Of a stretch of DNA of 64,000 nucleotides, positions 24,568-37,229 are shown one piece after another. The position numbers and the translations under genes were made by a program. The notes beneath the pieces are model-generated. The model saw only the letters and a program-made list of their open reading frames with translations, had not been told where the DNA came from and made no database searches. How positions within the stretch are numbered: position 1 is the first letter of the stretch; every line of letters starts with the position of its first letter. Source of the stretch: Loripinus fragilis (Eukaryota > Mollusca > Bivalvia > Lucinida > Lucinidae); assembly GCA_964019695.1 (NCBI GenBank), contig OZ026515.1:42399994-42463993 (forward strand). The letters are read 5' to 3'.

Positions 24568-24767
24568 TACAGTAAAACCTGTGTAAAAGGGGCCACTCAA
24601 AAATAGACAAAACAAAGATCTTAATGACAAATGGAGCTTATTGAAGGTCGAAAGTATTGCAGAATGCTCCCCTGCAATACTTTTGACCTGCATTAAGCGA
24701 TAATTGGTCTTGAAAACCAATTTTTGGTCTTGTTTGATTGTAGCTGTTTTACACAGGTTTTACTGTA
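24568..24767. mobile_element. Mariner/pogo-like MITE (TACAGTAAAACC), copy 1
   Basis: TACAGTAAAACCTGTGTAAA on the left and TTACACAGGTTTTACTGTA on the right are inverted, with TA at each end. The core repeats GTATTGCAGAATGCTCCCC and its complement. CAGTAAAACC ends with TA duplication are typical of pogo/Tc1-mariner non-autonomous elements. Confidence 0.85.
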
Positions 24768-25271
24768 TTACAAACAATATGGACCCAGATAGGACTGCTA
24801 GACTGCTCAATGTCTATCATGCGTGGATCCAGTAATATTGTCAGGGGTGTTCTAGGCCTGACGGCCTGGAAACAGCCTGGGCGACATTTTTTTTTTTTTT
24901 AGTCCTCAACTTATTTTACAGTTTACAGAGGGGGTCCAATGGTTTTATAACAGAGAAAACTATACTTTTAAAAGGATCCAGAGGGGTTCCAACATTTTCC
25001 AGGGAGGGGGTTCAGAATGCTAATTTCTAAAGAAACCCATATAACTTGTGATTTTCAAGGGGGGGGTTCGGACTCCCTATCCCCTCTCTGGATCCGCACA
25101 TGTCTATTGTGTTCTGCTGAACAAATTAACATTATGCCCGCCATTCATAACAATTGTTGTCTCCTTGTTCATCTGCTTACATACTCTGGTAGCCTAGATG
25201 CAGTCTGATCAGGGTACATTCTATTGACTTCCATTATTATAGCATATGAATATATGGTAACTGTTCTAAAA

Positions 25272-25499
25272 TTTCAAACACTATTGGGGTCAAGGTCACA
25301 CAAAATGTTGCCCAGTACCCATGCACCTGCAAAGTATGAAGTTGCTATATCCATTGCTTTATACAAGAAATTTATTTTTGTGTAAATGCATCTCCTAAAC
25401 CATTGGAGATACATAGCAACTTCAAACTTAAAACAATGCAGGTGCATAGGTGACATGATGTAGAGGGTACTGGGCAACATTTTGTGTGACCTTGATATC
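25272..25499. repeat. Long inverted repeat
   Basis: Arms of about 29 nt beginning AAGGTCACACAAAATGTTGC and ending CAGTACCC (25274-25302) recur inverted at about 25468-25497, with further pairing of ATGCACCTGCA and TGCAGGTGCAT. The 87-codon minus-strand frame 25274-25537 is a by-product. Confidence 0.75.
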
Positions 25500-25829
25500 A
25501 AGGTAAATGTCAAAGGTAAAAAAGCGGGTATCACCAAATTGAATGCTGCTCTAGCAGTGACTTATATAGGTCACTGGCTCTGGTGATAATTATATATTAA
25601 TTTCTGGTGTGGTCTTTTAGGTTTTTTATCATAAACTTATTTTTATTTCTGGACCACATAATTAAATACACAACAGCGTGTTTGCCATCAAATGATTGTG
25701 ACATCGCAAATTTTCTTAGTTCACCAGAATGTTCCATGTAGGCCTTTACCCTGCCCACACCTCTGCAAATAAGAGAAGTAATCGGGTAATAACATGTGGG
25801 TCGAATGAGGTTGCATGTCTGATCCAGAG

Positions 25830-25990
25830 GGAGGGGGGGGGAGGACAGGGGATCTGGGCCTCCCCCACCTAAAAACGGCATAAATATATATGGTTCCTTA
25901 GCAATCCTGGTCAAGATCCCCTGAAAAATCACAAAGCTACCAAGCCAGCATTCCATGGTACGCTATCATCGGCCCGCCAGCGAAACGCCC
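25830..25990. mobile_element. hAT-like non-autonomous repeat, inverted relative to 11770
   Basis: CAGAGGGAGGGG, GGATCTGGGCC, GTTCCTTAGCAAT and AAGCTACCAAGCCAGCATTC match the complement of 11820-11990. Poly-C at 25987-26003 borders it. The 119-codon minus-strand frame (25597-25956) has no domain. Confidence 0.5.
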
Positions 25991-25999
25991 CCCCCCCCC

Positions 26000-26590
26000 C
26001 CCCAACACACATACACACACGATGGCCTCATAAAAGTGTAGATCTTAGTATGTTTTCATGCATGATAGATCTATAGAAATAAATATGTAGATGTCAAGGT
26101 ATAGGGCCTACCTTATCAGGATGAATCCTCTGTCTTGACCTCCACGATCCGTGCAAATTTAGGTCATTCCATCCAGAATTTGGGGTGATCAGGATATGCG
26201 TTTCGGTCATATATTATCATATTTCAGGAGTAAATCTAGATATTTTGGCCTTTTTCAATTAATCGAAACACAAAATGTGACTATATACTTGCGTATCGTA
26301 AGTGTCAATTCCAAAACAACCGCATGTCCTCATGTAATGCGCAAGTTCTCGCTGAAAAAGTGGCATATTCCGGCGTTAATTTTGCCGCCATTGGACTCAT
26401 AACACGGCCACCATTCCATCTCGTTCATAGCAAAGTCTATACACTAAGTAAAGGGGTACGTGCATTATGGGGCTATTTCCGCCCCCTCTAGAGCCCAAAA
26501 CTGAAAATTGCTTTTCACAAAATTCCTTTGATTGGTTTATTAGAAGAATCACTGGTGTAAAATTTCGGCATTGATTTTAATTTCACCGTT
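26000..26590. other. No gene recognised
   Basis: Mixed sequence. GCCGCCATTGGACTC at about 26380 joins a CCAAT-like and a YY1-like motif on the minus strand, but no exon is seen nearby. Open frames of 60-73 codons carry no domain. Confidence 0.4.
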
Positions 26591-26815
26591 GCTATGGGCA
26601 CGATGTGGGACCGACATGGGTCTGACATGTGTTTGCTATGCCTTTGTACGTGTCTGTTTATTTGTGCCTTGTGGTCACCTGCTGGGAAAGGGCTGGCCTC
26701 TTGGCTCTCGTTTGTGGTGTCTAGCTGTGAGTTTGTTACTTTCCCATTGGTATCCTGGGTCAGGTGTGGTACTTGATTGTATCGATTCCTGATCTTTGCA
26801 CCCTTACTTACTTAG
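26590..26815. mobile_element. Dispersed repeat (GGTCACCTGCTGGGAAAGG family), copy 1
   Basis: CTTGTGGTCACCTGCTGGGA, TCTTGGCTCTCGTTTGTGGT, ACTTTCCCATTGGTATCC and GATTGTATCGATTCCTGATC are shared with 29100-29345 and 62312-62460 in this orientation, and with 52498 and 61385 inverted. The edge is a GTAAGTAAG-type repeat. Confidence 0.8.
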
Positions 26816-26816
26816 A

Positions 26817-27125
26817 TGCTCTAGCAAAACGAATAAGTTGAGAGATATACATGTAGACTCCATATGATGTAGAGCGAGGAACATCACCATCTAAAGTTGG
26901 GAAATTGACAATTTCAAAATCAAAGTCGTCACGTTTATCAGAAATTTTGGTAGAAACAATATCATTAGAAATTGACAAATGCAAGTCTAAAATGTGGCTT
27001 CGGTATCAGACTGAGAGGTATTGGCTTTATTAAGTTGGAGCTCTGAAGGGTATTTGACTTACCATATTGTCGAAAAACATTATTAATGTTTAAAATATCG
27101 TCCAAATATCGTCCAAATATCTTAA
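26817..27125 (-). pseudogene. Reverse-transcriptase fragment, Penelope-like
   Basis: On the minus strand the sequence gives DDILNINNVF, an RT active-site-type YxDD context, and after a frame change LDLHLSISNDIVSTK and LDGDVPRSTSY followed by ISQLIRFARA. This last pattern is the RT thumb region that I associate with Penelope-like retroelements. About 100 codons survive with one frameshift. No GIY-YIG part is seen. It abuts the repeat at 26590 on one side and a LINE fragment on the other. Confidence 0.6.
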
Positions 27126-28349
27126 TGTAGTGTTAAAAGCATCAATAATTATCACCAGAAAGAGACATCATAAAGTCCCTCTCATAACAAAACAGGAATA
27201 AATCGGCAGCAAGGGGAGTCTGGTGTGCTCGATCTTCGCAACCTGGGTCTTGAAGGAATAGAGCAACTCTGCCAGGCAGATTTGACTTGGAAGCTCGTTC
27301 CACTGTATGGCTGTCCTGGGAAGAAGGAAAAGCATGTGTAGTTCTTGTGTGCCCTCAACTGGGGATATTTGTTCTCTCGTCATCCAGTGCATCTCTGTAA
27401 ATAATGATTCTCATCAATTGCAACAAGGTAGTTTCGTATTTTATAGCGGGTGGTAAGTCTGGAATACACTCTTCTTTGTTCAGGGGATCTCCAGTCCAGA
27501 CTAAGAAGCATGTCAGACATGCTGGACGTGTTATGGTACCTTCCAATTTCCCACCTTGTCGCTCTCCTCTGGACCAACTCTAACTGGCATACAAGCCTGT
27601 GATTTGTTTTGTCGCTTTCTTTGGTATTTCAATACATTTAGGGTCCCATACTGTATTTGGGTTGGACAATATTTATCGGCCTTTTCCTTGATTGTTTGGG
27701 AGTTAATTTCAATGTTACGTTTCAGAAAGCTTAGAGTCTGATTTGCGTTTGAGGAGATGGAGTTGATGTGAGGATTCTACTTAAGGTCTTGGGGGATGTA
27801 TACGCCAAGGTATTTGACTTGGGGCACTGAAGAGAGTATGGCCATCGAGTGTTTACTTGTGTATGATAGGCTTTTACCTAGTGCTTATGTGAATGACCTC
27901 ATATATCTCTGGATGAAAAGACATCTGCCAGCCTGATTCCCATCTTTGTAGGTTGTTGATGTCTTCATGGAGTTTGGTGCAGTCTGGAGAGTTGTGACCT
28001 GTTAGGCACAGAAGGGCATCATCTGCAAAAATCGTACAGTGCTATTAGAGACGTCTTCTGGTAGGTCATTTATGTAAATGAGAAATAGTGCAGGACCAAG
28101 AACTGAGCCCTGTGGGATGCCCGAGAGCACTGGGAAAGAAGGGGATGATTTCCCTTCAATGACAACTTTCTGTGATCTTCCAGAGAGAAAAGAACATATC
28201 CAACCCAAAGTATTTCCCTTATCCCCAGGTAATGACATTTTGTAAAGCAATCTGTGGTGAGCAACTTTATCGAATGCTTTAGCAAAATCCATCACTACAA
28301 CATCGTTTTGGTGACCAGTCTGCATATTAAAGGCTATGGTACGCAACTA

Positions 28350-28790
28350 CGTTTTTCACGAAAACCATGTTAGATGGCCTCCATGCGAGCTGAACATTTC
28401 TTGTACTTCAACAACAGCAGAATCTAGGGCGAAGATTTGGTACCAGTACAATGCATTTAAGCCCCCCGCTGCTGTCCGTTCTAAGGCGGTGGTTCTGTTG
28501 TTGTTGACTTTTTGTTTATTGTTACTCCCATTGTAGGAGTCTGTAATTGTCATATGTTATGTTGTACGTTACTTTATGTCCATTCTAGTATTGCAATCAT
28601 CTTGATGGGGAAGACAGAGCTGATTGCTTTGCTTAATTTGTCTTCCTGGTGTCTCATGATGGTTGAGCGGCTCTTCCTCGGGGTGCTACGGGGTTGTCTG
28701 CAGTTTGTGATTGTGGTATTTCCTGATCATACTCACTTACTATTTTTTACAGTGGGTACAGAATGTTGTGCTTAGTGAGATGTTGCATGA
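28350..28790. mobile_element. Repeat inserted in the old LINE
   Basis: Contains CGTTCTAAGGCGGTGGTTCT (compare CGTTCCAAGGCGGTACTTCT in the neighbouring insertion) and GCAGTTTGTGATTGTGGTAT through ATACTCAC, which recurs inverted at 9300-9340. The LINE reading resumes on both sides. The precise edges are uncertain. Confidence 0.6.
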
Positions 28791-29099
28791 GGCTGCTGCA
28801 GATACTATGCTCAAAGAGCTTACGTGAAATACAGATGAAGGACACTGGCCGATAATTGGATGGGTTGGTTTGGGTACCTTTCTTGTGGATAAAGTTCACA
28901 TTGGCATGTTTCCCTATGTCTGGGGCGATTGTTGGTGCAGAGAAGTTTGAAAAGGCAGAGTAAAGACAGGGGCCAGTTCCGAAGCACCTTTGGTATTATG
29001 CCATCTGGACAAGCAGCTTTAGAGATATTGAGAGCCTGTAGGAGCTTTAGGATGACCTTTTCTGTTACCTGGATTTCTGATATTTTATGGTTCCGGAAG

Positions 29100-29345
29100 T
29101 GATTTTTACTGACCGTTCCAAGGCGGTACTTCTTTTGTGGATCTTTCATGTTTTTTTCTGTCTTGTGTTTGCTATGCCTTTGTGCGCGTCTGTTGCCTTG
29201 TGGTCACCTACTGGGAAAGGGCTGACCTCTTGGCTCTCGTTTGTGGTGTCTAACTGTGAGTTTGTCATTTTCCCATTGGTATCCTTGGTCAGGTGTTGTA
29301 CTTGTTTGTATCGATTCCTGATCTTTGCAACCTTGCTTACTTTGT
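29100..29345. mobile_element. Dispersed repeat (GGTCACCTGCTGGGAAAGG family), copy 2
   Basis: It starts near GACCGTTCCAAGGCGGTACT and runs through GTGGTCACCTACTGGGAAAG to CAACCTTGCTTACTT. LINE coding sequence lies on both sides, so this is an insertion. The 86-codon frame 29087-29347 is not a gene. Confidence 0.8.
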
Positions 29346-29554
29346 GAAATATTTGCAGAGGACAGACAGTTTCATGGGCATTTGCTGAGAGAAAACAGTG
29401 TAGAAGTGGTTATTCAGGAGGTCAACCTTTTGTTCTGGGTCTGTGACAGTGGATCGATCCATTTTTATAAAAGCCAGTTTCTCTCCACATACTAATTAGA
29501 GTTTTGAACGCCTTACAAGAATCTGTAATTTCCTTTGCTGAAATTGTGGATGAT

Positions 29555-32500
29555 TCTACATCTACATCTACATCGTACGTTGATCCGTCATCTTTGACAA
29601 TTATTCAACGGTTGACTTCGTTATGGTAGCACTAGAAAAGATGAAAAAACTAGAGAATATAGGCAGTTAGAAGTAATATTAAGAATAAAAAGAGTAAACA
29701 GGTCTAATACGATATAAGAAAAAAACAAACAAATAAGAATTCTATGGGATAAAAAGACTAATAAATAAAAAGATAGAAGGAGGAAAGTATTCCCAGTTGC
29801 TTTTGGCTCATCAGATAAAGACCACTCTGCCTTCCGTGGCGGTACCAGGGCCCTTACGTCCCCGACAGCACAGCTCCCCACCTGGTGAGTTAATAAGCAA
29901 CCGGGACCTTAACGCTGCTTAGAAGGATAGGGGGGATAACCCCTTCTTGAAAGATACCAAAGAAGGGGCCTCAGCAACTGATGCTGGGAGGGAATTCCAA
30001 ACCGGGATGGTGCGTGGGAAAAAGCTAAATTTATATGAGTCTGTTCGTGTAGATATCTGTCTGTACTTCTTGGAATGGGATTGTCTGGTTCTTCCTGTTG
30101 AGGAGGTAAGATAATCGTCAGCCCTTATATCCACCAGATCATTTATGATCTTAAACAGTAGGGTAAGCGAGATTTTTGTCCTTCTGGATTCGAGTGGTTC
30201 CCATTGGAGAGCATCAAGCATCGATGGTACGCTGCTGGTGTTTCTGAAGCGGTTGGAAACATATCTTGCAGCCCTGCGTTGGATCATCTCGATCTTTTGT
30301 ATTAGCTCTTTCTGGCTGGGGTTCCACACGGATGCACAGTATTCCAGATTTGGCATGACCATGCTGATATAGGCATTTGTCTTGGTTTCGACGCTGGTAG
30401 ACTTTAAGTTTCGTCGCAAGAATCCGAGCATGCTGTTTGATTTCTTTGTGATCCGGTCGATGTGGTTTTTCCATGACAGCGTTGACTGGAGATCTACGCC
30501 CAGGTACTTGGTGGTGTCTTGTACCTCAAGAGTGTGCCCTTTTAGCTGATAGGGATATCTGAGGGGGGGAACGTGATCTAGTGACGCTCAGGGTACTGCA
30601 CTTTTGAGGGTGAAATTCCATGCCCCACTTGTCTTCCCATTCTGCCAATCTGACAAGATCTTCTTGTAGTGCCTCTTGGTCTGCATGGTATCTGATAGTG
30701 CGGTAGACGATACAATCATCTGCAAACAGTCTGGTGTTAGATGCTATGTTGTCCGGTAGGTCGTTGATAAACAAGAGGAACAGTAACGGACCGAGCACTG
30801 AGCCTTGTGGGACCCCGCTGATCACTGGTGCACTTTCCCCAGGTGTCCTCTGATGCCGTAATGGTGGAGTTTCCGTAGAAGTCGTTTGTGCGGGACTCGG
30901 TCGAACGCCTTGGAGAAGTCGAGAATCACCATATCTGTTTGGTCACCTCTGTCAAGCGAAGATGATAAGTCGTTGATCAGGGTCACTAGCTGAGTTTCAC
31001 AACTTCTCCTGGCCCGGAAACCGTGCTGGCAATCGGAGAGAATTTGATGATGGTCCACATGTTTCATTATGCTACTGGTGATGATATGTTCAAGCATCTT
31101 GCAGCACAGGCAGGTCAGTGAGACTGGGCGAAAATTGGCTGGGTCGTATCGCTGGCCTTTCTTGAAGACTGCAGAGACGTTAGCTTGCTTCCAATCCTCA
31201 GGGACACATCCTGTCTGTAGCGTCCTATTAGAAACAATAGTCAGGATAGGGGCTAGTTCCTCTGAGCATTCCCTAAGGATTCAGGCTGGTATCATGTCAG
31301 GTCCAGTTGCTTTCTGTGGGTTGCTTTTCTGTAGAAGCTTCTTAACTCCTTGTTCTGTGACAGTGATATTGTCCGTGTCAGGTAAAGGGGTACCATCTGG
31401 GTCTGGAGTGGCTGAACTAGGGTCCTCTCGGGTGAAAACAGAATGCTACTGGTGATTGAGTATGTTGGCCTTGTCTGTAGGTGAATTAAACAATCGTCCA
31501 TTATCCTTCAGTGGCGCAATACCTGATGAGTCTTTGCGGAGGGACTTGATATAACTCCAGAACCGTTTCTGTTTAGGTTGGCATGCACTGTCTTGGTCTC
31601 CAACTTCGATTATGCTGTTTACATAGGACCAGTATGACTGTCGCTCTGATTTCTGTAGAATCCGCTTGCATTCTCTATATTTCCGCACATCTGTCTCGTT
31701 CCTGGTCTTCCGCATACGTTGAAAAAGCTTCTGTCGCCGGCATATCAGAGATCTTACTTTCTTGTCAATCCAGGGTTTCTTCAGCTTGTTTCCCTTGATG
31801 AGTCTTGTTGGGATATATTTTCTCATCAGTTCAGTGGTGAGCGTCCTGAACTTTGCCCAAAGTTGTTCAGCAGATGAGATTTCCGCCATGTTAATGAAAT
31901 CTTCCTTGGTCTGTCGCAGCTCTTCCTTGAGAGAATCAAAGTCTGCTTTACGGTAACAGTTGACCTGTCTTGGAGGAGTGACTATCTTGGCTGGACGAAG
32001 GCTTGATTCCACATAGACTGTTTCGTGGTCAGAAATGCCAGGAATTACTTCAACTCTGTTTACAAGGGACTGGTTGTTGGAGAAGAATAGGTCTAGGGTG
32101 TTTCCTGTATCCTCTGTAATTCGTGTCGGCTCCAGTACCAGTTGATCCAGAAAGTGGTCCTTGCTAATTTGGAGTAGCTGGTGGCATAATCCTGACTTGT
32201 ACGGGTTTGGTTTTACAGTCTCTGTTTCCCAGTCAATGTCTCCCAAGTTAAAATCGCCTCCTAACCATGTATGAGCTCCCACTGGAATGCGAGACAGGCA
32301 GGTGTTCAGTTGGTCAAGGTAAGCAGGATCATTTTGGTCGGGGGTCGATAAAGAGAACCAATGTATAACTGTGTAGCTCCAGGAATTTGGACATGCACCC
32401 ATACCATCTCACAATATGCATCAACTTTCAGCTCTTCAGGTTCACTACTGATGAACTTCTCGGAGACCATGTTGAAAACACCGCCACCTGCTCTGTTGAC

Positions 32501-33440
32501 TCTGTCTTTTCTATAGACTTTAAAGCCCCTGGGGAATATGGCTGTTGATAGGTGCTGGCTATTTAACCACGATTCCGTTCCTAGAACTATGTCAGCCTGT
32601 GTAGACTCTAATAAGTTCTCTAGCTGGGGTCTTTTCTCAACAATTGAGTGGCAGTTTACTATCAGGACTCTGATCGGGATGTCATTTCGCTGCCTTTGGC
32701 TGCGCTGTACTATTGTTGGTTCTTTACTGTCATTTAGGCTTGGGTGAGTGAAGAACTCAGGTGATGTAGAATTGTCTGGTGCAGAGAACTCGAGACAGAC
32801 ACCGCTTCATGCACGCGAGTGGTGGTTTTGGGTAATGATGTGGCCTGTGGGCTGGTGAAGCTTAAATCCGGATAAATAGTAGTATCATGGGTGAGAGGCT
32901 CAAAGGTATTTGAGGTCTCAAACAACAGAGTGTCAAAGAGGGCAGATGAAAAATTGGGTAACCCACACTGAACACATTCCCAGGATACATTTCTCATGGC
33001 TAAGTAAATACAATCCTTCATGCCCAAGCATTCTTGGTGATACCACACATTGCAGGAATCACAGCAGATGCCTGGAGTAGTCCATTTTACCGCTTTGTGA
33101 CAATATCCGCATGGGTACTTACAAGGTCTTGGACCAGGATTTGGTTCTGGCGCATATGACTCAGCAAGGAGAAGACTGCAAAGATAGATTAACACTAGTT
33201 TGTCTCTGCATACTGGGCCTTTTGCTTTACTACGTGTACTTAACATGGACACAACAAATTGTGAACAACAACCAGGTGAGGGTGATATTTCAGCATATCT
33301 GATGTTTACTATTTCATCTCCAGAGGGTACAGAGTCAGGGAGTTTGGCTGAGAGTAGCCTTAAGCAGATAAGCAGAGCAGCTAAGCATAAAAGCAACAGC
33401 TGATTCTGAAACATTTTAGCTTATGCCGGATGTTTACATT
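29555..33440 (-). mobile_element. Nearly full-length CR1-like LINE (PHD-EN-RT)
   Basis: A 3.9-kb minus-strand non-LTR retrotransposon. Its 3' end is three TCTACA units (29555-29572 on the + strand; TGTAGA on the LINE strand), the short tandem repeat tail common in CR1-like LINEs. It ends at the edge of the older LINE, so it probably inserted there. Coding begins near 33414 and stops at 29919. About 340 nt of 3' UTR follow. The 5' limit is approximate, and no target-site duplication was resolved. Confidence 0.88.
29919..33414 (-). pseudogene. LINE polyprotein: PHD finger, endonuclease, reverse transcriptase
   Basis: Order on the minus strand: a hydrophobic N-terminus, then a PHD finger (33110-32950; CKYPCGYCHKAV, CCDSCNVWYHQEC, WECVQCG), then an EEP endonuclease with GGDFNLGDIDW and GISDHETV, then RT with [41 protein letters not shown] and the FADD active site, and a C-terminal region with RRAARYVSNRF. 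Joined, it is one long reading frame. It is dead: frame changes near 32780, at a G run at 32340-32344 and at a G run at 30563-30569; stops at 31446-31448 and 31281-31283; and a loss of about 20 codons near 30835, where GIRGHLG runs straight into [12 protein letters not shown]. Family placement is CR1/L2-like in the Jockey group; the exact clade is uncertain. Confidence 0.88.
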
Positions 33441-35090
33441 GCTGCGGTCAAGGTCAATAGGAACAAAGCATCTCAGCGACAGAACAACTCGGCGGCACTT
33501 TTTGAGACAATTCGACACTATACAATGCAATACAAATTTTATTTAAAGTCGGAAATCTAACAAATTAACATTAGCTATGTATAGCTATATATAACCGACA
33601 CATATAAGTATTAAGACATGTTACATAGTACAACATACAGAATTATAAAAGGATAAATAACTTTTAAATTGCACATAGAAGCATTAGCATCATAAGACAT
33701 ACATATTATGATAAAATTTAAAAGCGTTTAACTTTTTGCAAGCACATATTGTAGCAAACATAACTGAAAAGGAAGGAAAAATATCTTCAGCTATAGCCAT
33801 AATTGAGTCTGTACAATTATTAAATTTGATATAAATAGTCAATATTATTAAGAAATCACCATAAAATCACCATAGAATAATCACAGCTTTACAATCATAT
33901 CACAATGTTAAGTTTTAATACATAATTGACAAAGACCCAAAAAGAGCTATTAAACTGAAGATTTAGCATTAAAAGCAACAAAAGCAACAAAAAATTAAAA
34001 CAGAAGCACTATTATTCGAAGTCAACTGATCCAAAACTGATGACGGTTTATCAGTGAACTATTTGATCTTGATCTTTTACGCTATATGTCTAGGGAAGGG
34101 AGCCGGACATATATTTCTAGAGTACTGGGGAGTTTACGCGCAAGACGGTGGGGTCAAATGCTTTATCTAAAAATATACAAATGCGCTTGTGCTATACCAG
34201 GAAATGAAAGTAGACAACAACAGCCAAAAACTAAGATATTTTTCTAGGCGTTGATTATTCAATAAGTATATATTCAATTGTATACTTCTAAGTATTGATA
34301 TTCATAATGCCTATATTTGTATTCAAAATTCAATTGGTATGTTCCAAGTGGGTGTTGAGCGTTGGTTTGTTTTACCTATCGAGGCTATTTGAAATAGGTT
34401 TTCGTTCTAAGGTTAATAAAAGATAAGAAGTTTATTAACTTTGTTCTGTTTCAGCGAATTAATGCTTTTTGACAATCTTCAAAGTTCTTAAAACAATTGT
34501 GAAATAACGTAAGGATATGCTTAATCCCCTTCAAATAATGGGATGTTCGGTCAATGCGAAAGTGAGGCATTGTCATCGACCGGAATCATTTTATCAAATA
34601 CTGACGATTCTTTAGTATCGCGCCTGCGCAAGACAATGGAAAGTGAGGGTTTCTAGGCTACATTCGTGATATTGTTTTATTTTAGTAAATGAGAAGTCGC
34701 ATTAGATTAGAACACTGTATATTTTAATTACTTTTTGCAGAGGCGAGTTGTTTTGAGCGCATTCTTTCCGTATTCTGTCTTAATACTGTTTTTTTATCGG
34801 CACCAGTGACGTAGACCGATGACCTACATTCGGCGGTTCCTCGACGTCTATCTTTTTTAAACTGGGCTAGGCTTCTAAAGTGATCTAAAGTACCTTCTAA
34901 TTAGTGATTTATCATCGAAAGGAATGTATCTCTCATATATACAAAACGTTTGCTCTATTAAAAATTGAGTCTAAATTGGAATCGAACAATTCAGGGCATT
35001 ATATTCCGACAGGGGACATTTTTCATTGTCATCGGTCATGTGCGGTACATAAACGGTCAACTAAATATAAGATACATACTTAAGGGCCAA
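33440..35090. other. Low-repeat region, no gene recognised
   Basis: AT-rich and largely unlike the repeats elsewhere. 34600-34860 is locally richer in CpG (see the promoter entry). No convincing exon was found on either strand. Confidence 0.5.
34600..34860 (+). promoter_or_regulatory. Candidate upstream promoter region (tentative)
   Basis: TCGCGCCTGCGCAAG (34618-34632) resembles an NRF1 site, and CAGTGACGTAG (34804-34814) a CRE half-site. MVB12 needs at least one upstream non-coding exon because its first coding exon starts at an acceptor. This is the most CpG-rich non-repeat patch within 7 kb upstream. No transcript evidence is available. Confidence 0.25.
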
Positions 35091-35101
35091 CATTTGTATC
35101 T

Positions 35102-35180
35102 ACCAGTCTGGCGCAGTTAGGAGAATCGCTGGCTCTTAACTCGGATTTTGCTGGTTGGAGACCTGTCGTCGTGACTTATT
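35102..35180 (+). mobile_element. tRNA-like SINE head, degenerate
   Basis: TCTGGCGCAGTTAGGAGAAT resembles an A box and GGTTGGAGACC a B box with one change, 36 nt apart. No full cloverleaf forms, so this is not a working tRNA. Confidence 0.45.
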
Positions 35181-35539
35181 TTTTCATGCAAATTAACTTT
35201 TTAAATCTATCTTACCTACTATTGGTGTGCATTCGGAAGTTTTTTTTAATTTAAGCACGTTTTCTCCCTTTTTACCAGTTGTAGAAATCGCTGATAATGG
35301 ATGTATCTGGTGACAAATAGATGGGCCAGATGCAACTCTCTTATCCTAAATTGATTTACAATATTGAATATGCATATGTCACGATAATTAAAATCTAACT
35401 TACTTATTTTCACAATAATATAAATATACTGACGGGCTTTAAAAACGCTACTCTAACTTCCAGTTAAATATCTCAAAAGACAGTTGAATGTAATTGAACT
35501 TTATGTAGCTGGTGAATTAGCTGGTGCTATGTTAACTGC

Positions 35540-36220
35540 ACATAACTGTTGGTGCAATTTTGGTAGAGGGCATTATGAGGAACATATCTTTGAAATAATC
35601 ATTATTTGAGTATAGGAGATTCAGCGGCTGTGGTTTCAGATTTTTCTATTTAATGGCGGTGGTCATTATTTTCAGTAGAGCATAAACAGTTTAGAGCTAT
35701 TCCATAGAATACATCACGAACTCTTCAGTGATTAACCACACCAGGACCAACGGACAAAGCTCCGGACCGAGAGTCACTAGGGTTAGGTAAAGCCTGTCTT
35801 TTTTTTTTTATAAACCCTTGCTAAAGATCAAACACCACTGTGACAACTGGGTTATTTTGACGAGTAAGGTAGATATATAGCATTCATAAGATTCATTGGA
35901 TGGGGCAATTTTTTCCATGATGCTAAGAACAACATTTTTGGGAACGTTTGTGTGAAATTATTTTTGTTATGGGTCAGTGGTTCAGAAATTGAATGAGTTG
36001 TTGTTTGAAGATTTATTTAGTTTTAGTACTGGTGGCTGGCTATACCGTTCAACTGTCCATATCGGTTTGTGCAATTTTGGTATCTAGGGAGTTTTGAGGA
36101 ACATTTTCTGTGACATTATTTGGGCCACAGATTCAGAGAGTTGTTTGAATATATAATAGCCATTTGTTGTCAATTGAGCAATTTGGTAGAGGTGTATCAT
36201 GAGGAACATTTCTGAGTTTG
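35540..36220. repeat. Diverged repeat of GGAACATTT-type units
   Basis: GCAATTTTGGTAGAGGGCAT with TGAGGAACAT recurs at about 35550, 36070 and 36170. A looser version lies near 35930. Function unknown. Confidence 0.5.
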
Positions 36221-36499
36221 TATCAAAACAGCACGAAGAAATAACTAATAAATTTAAATAACATGTAGCAACGCCTTTATATAACATGTAATAACATGTT
36301 ATGCTTTTTCTTGTTCCCCGTATTTCCTCTATCACTTAGGGATTATCATCAACAATTTATTTCCTTCGTGCTTTGAGATGAATCTCCCGACCGTTTGATA
36401 GACACACTGAAAGAAGGTAATGCGCAATGTGAGATAATAACGGGTAGTTTTGTTGATTTAAAAAAAAAATATCACTTCATTTTTTTTGTCTCGGAGTGG

Positions 36500-36672
36500 T
36501 GACAAGACGTCTCGCCCCCCAAGACGTTTCCCACCTAGTCGTTTCCTCCCTAGTCAGTTCGCCTCTATTTTCAACCATAGTCGTTTAGCCCCCATACCCT
36601 AGTCGTTTCGCCCCCATACCCTAGTTGTTTCGCCCCCAATACCTGTTCCTCCCTAGTCGTTTCGCCCCCATT
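36500..36672. repeat. Degenerate 22-bp tandem repeat
   Basis: About seven units of CCCTAGTCGTTTCGCCCCCA with substitutions. Such GGGGCGAAACGACTAGGG arrays often sit near ends of molluscan DNA elements; the association here is inference. Confidence 0.75.
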
Positions 36673-37009
36673 TTTTAAAATTATTTATTTGTCGTAGGTG
36701 GGTGGATATGACAAATAGCTAAGTGGGTGGATGGATGGAGGGAGGGATAGGCAGACTGTATGAATGGATGGGGTGACGGTCTGACAGGATACAGCATGCT
36801 ACCCCTGGATGCCGCAGGATACCTTTACAGATGCATGTATATTTAATAGAAATTTAACATAAAGTTGCATGGTAAATTAATTTTTAATTAAATAAAAATG
36901 CAAATATTCAACTGTTTTGGTTTGATGATAGGATCACTGGACAATTCAGCCCGTGACAAACGATACTCAACTTGTAGATGTAGATACCCATATAATATAT
37001 AGTCGCCGT

Positions 37010-37195
37010 ATTTTAGTGCATATATAATCCACTTGCCTTGTACCCAGAGGTCCTGAGTTCGATCCCTGGCTCCTCCAGTCTGCCGTATGAGGCTCTATGT
37101 CGTGGCATTGTCTGCATACTTGGACCCAATACTGGGTCGGAGCTCCATATGACCGACTGAGCTGTTGGTGGGACGTTTAACACAAACTCACTCAC
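37010..37195 (+). mobile_element. tRNA-derived SINE (family B)
   Basis: Contains CCACTTGCCTTGTACCCAGA and B-box-like GAGTTCGATCCCTGGCTCC, then GCTGTTGGTGGGACGTTTAA and ACACAAACTCACTCAC at the tail. It matches the interrupted copy at 22605. Confidence 0.7.
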
Positions 37196-37229
37196 GATCA
37201 GCCAGATTTCCACCGGCCTAAGAATGTTA

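Larger units (their letters stand above)
27140..29554 (-). pseudogene. Old CR1-like LINE, RT and C-terminal parts, broken
   Basis: Minus-strand pieces run, in order: a region before the RT (about 29350-29550, including STVTDPEQK), RT start with AACPDGIIPK (28820-29149), RT catalytic part [15 protein letters not shown] and [14 protein letters not shown] (28002-28346), then C-terminal LINE text with RRATRWEIGRYHNTSS (27380-27577) and LPRTAIQWNELPSQ (27168-27392). Several frameshifts are present. The FADD-type active-site stretch is damaged ([11 protein letters not shown]). Two unrelated insertions (28350-28790 and 29100-29345) interrupt it. Its upstream end coincides with the 3' end of the younger LINE. 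Confidence 0.85.
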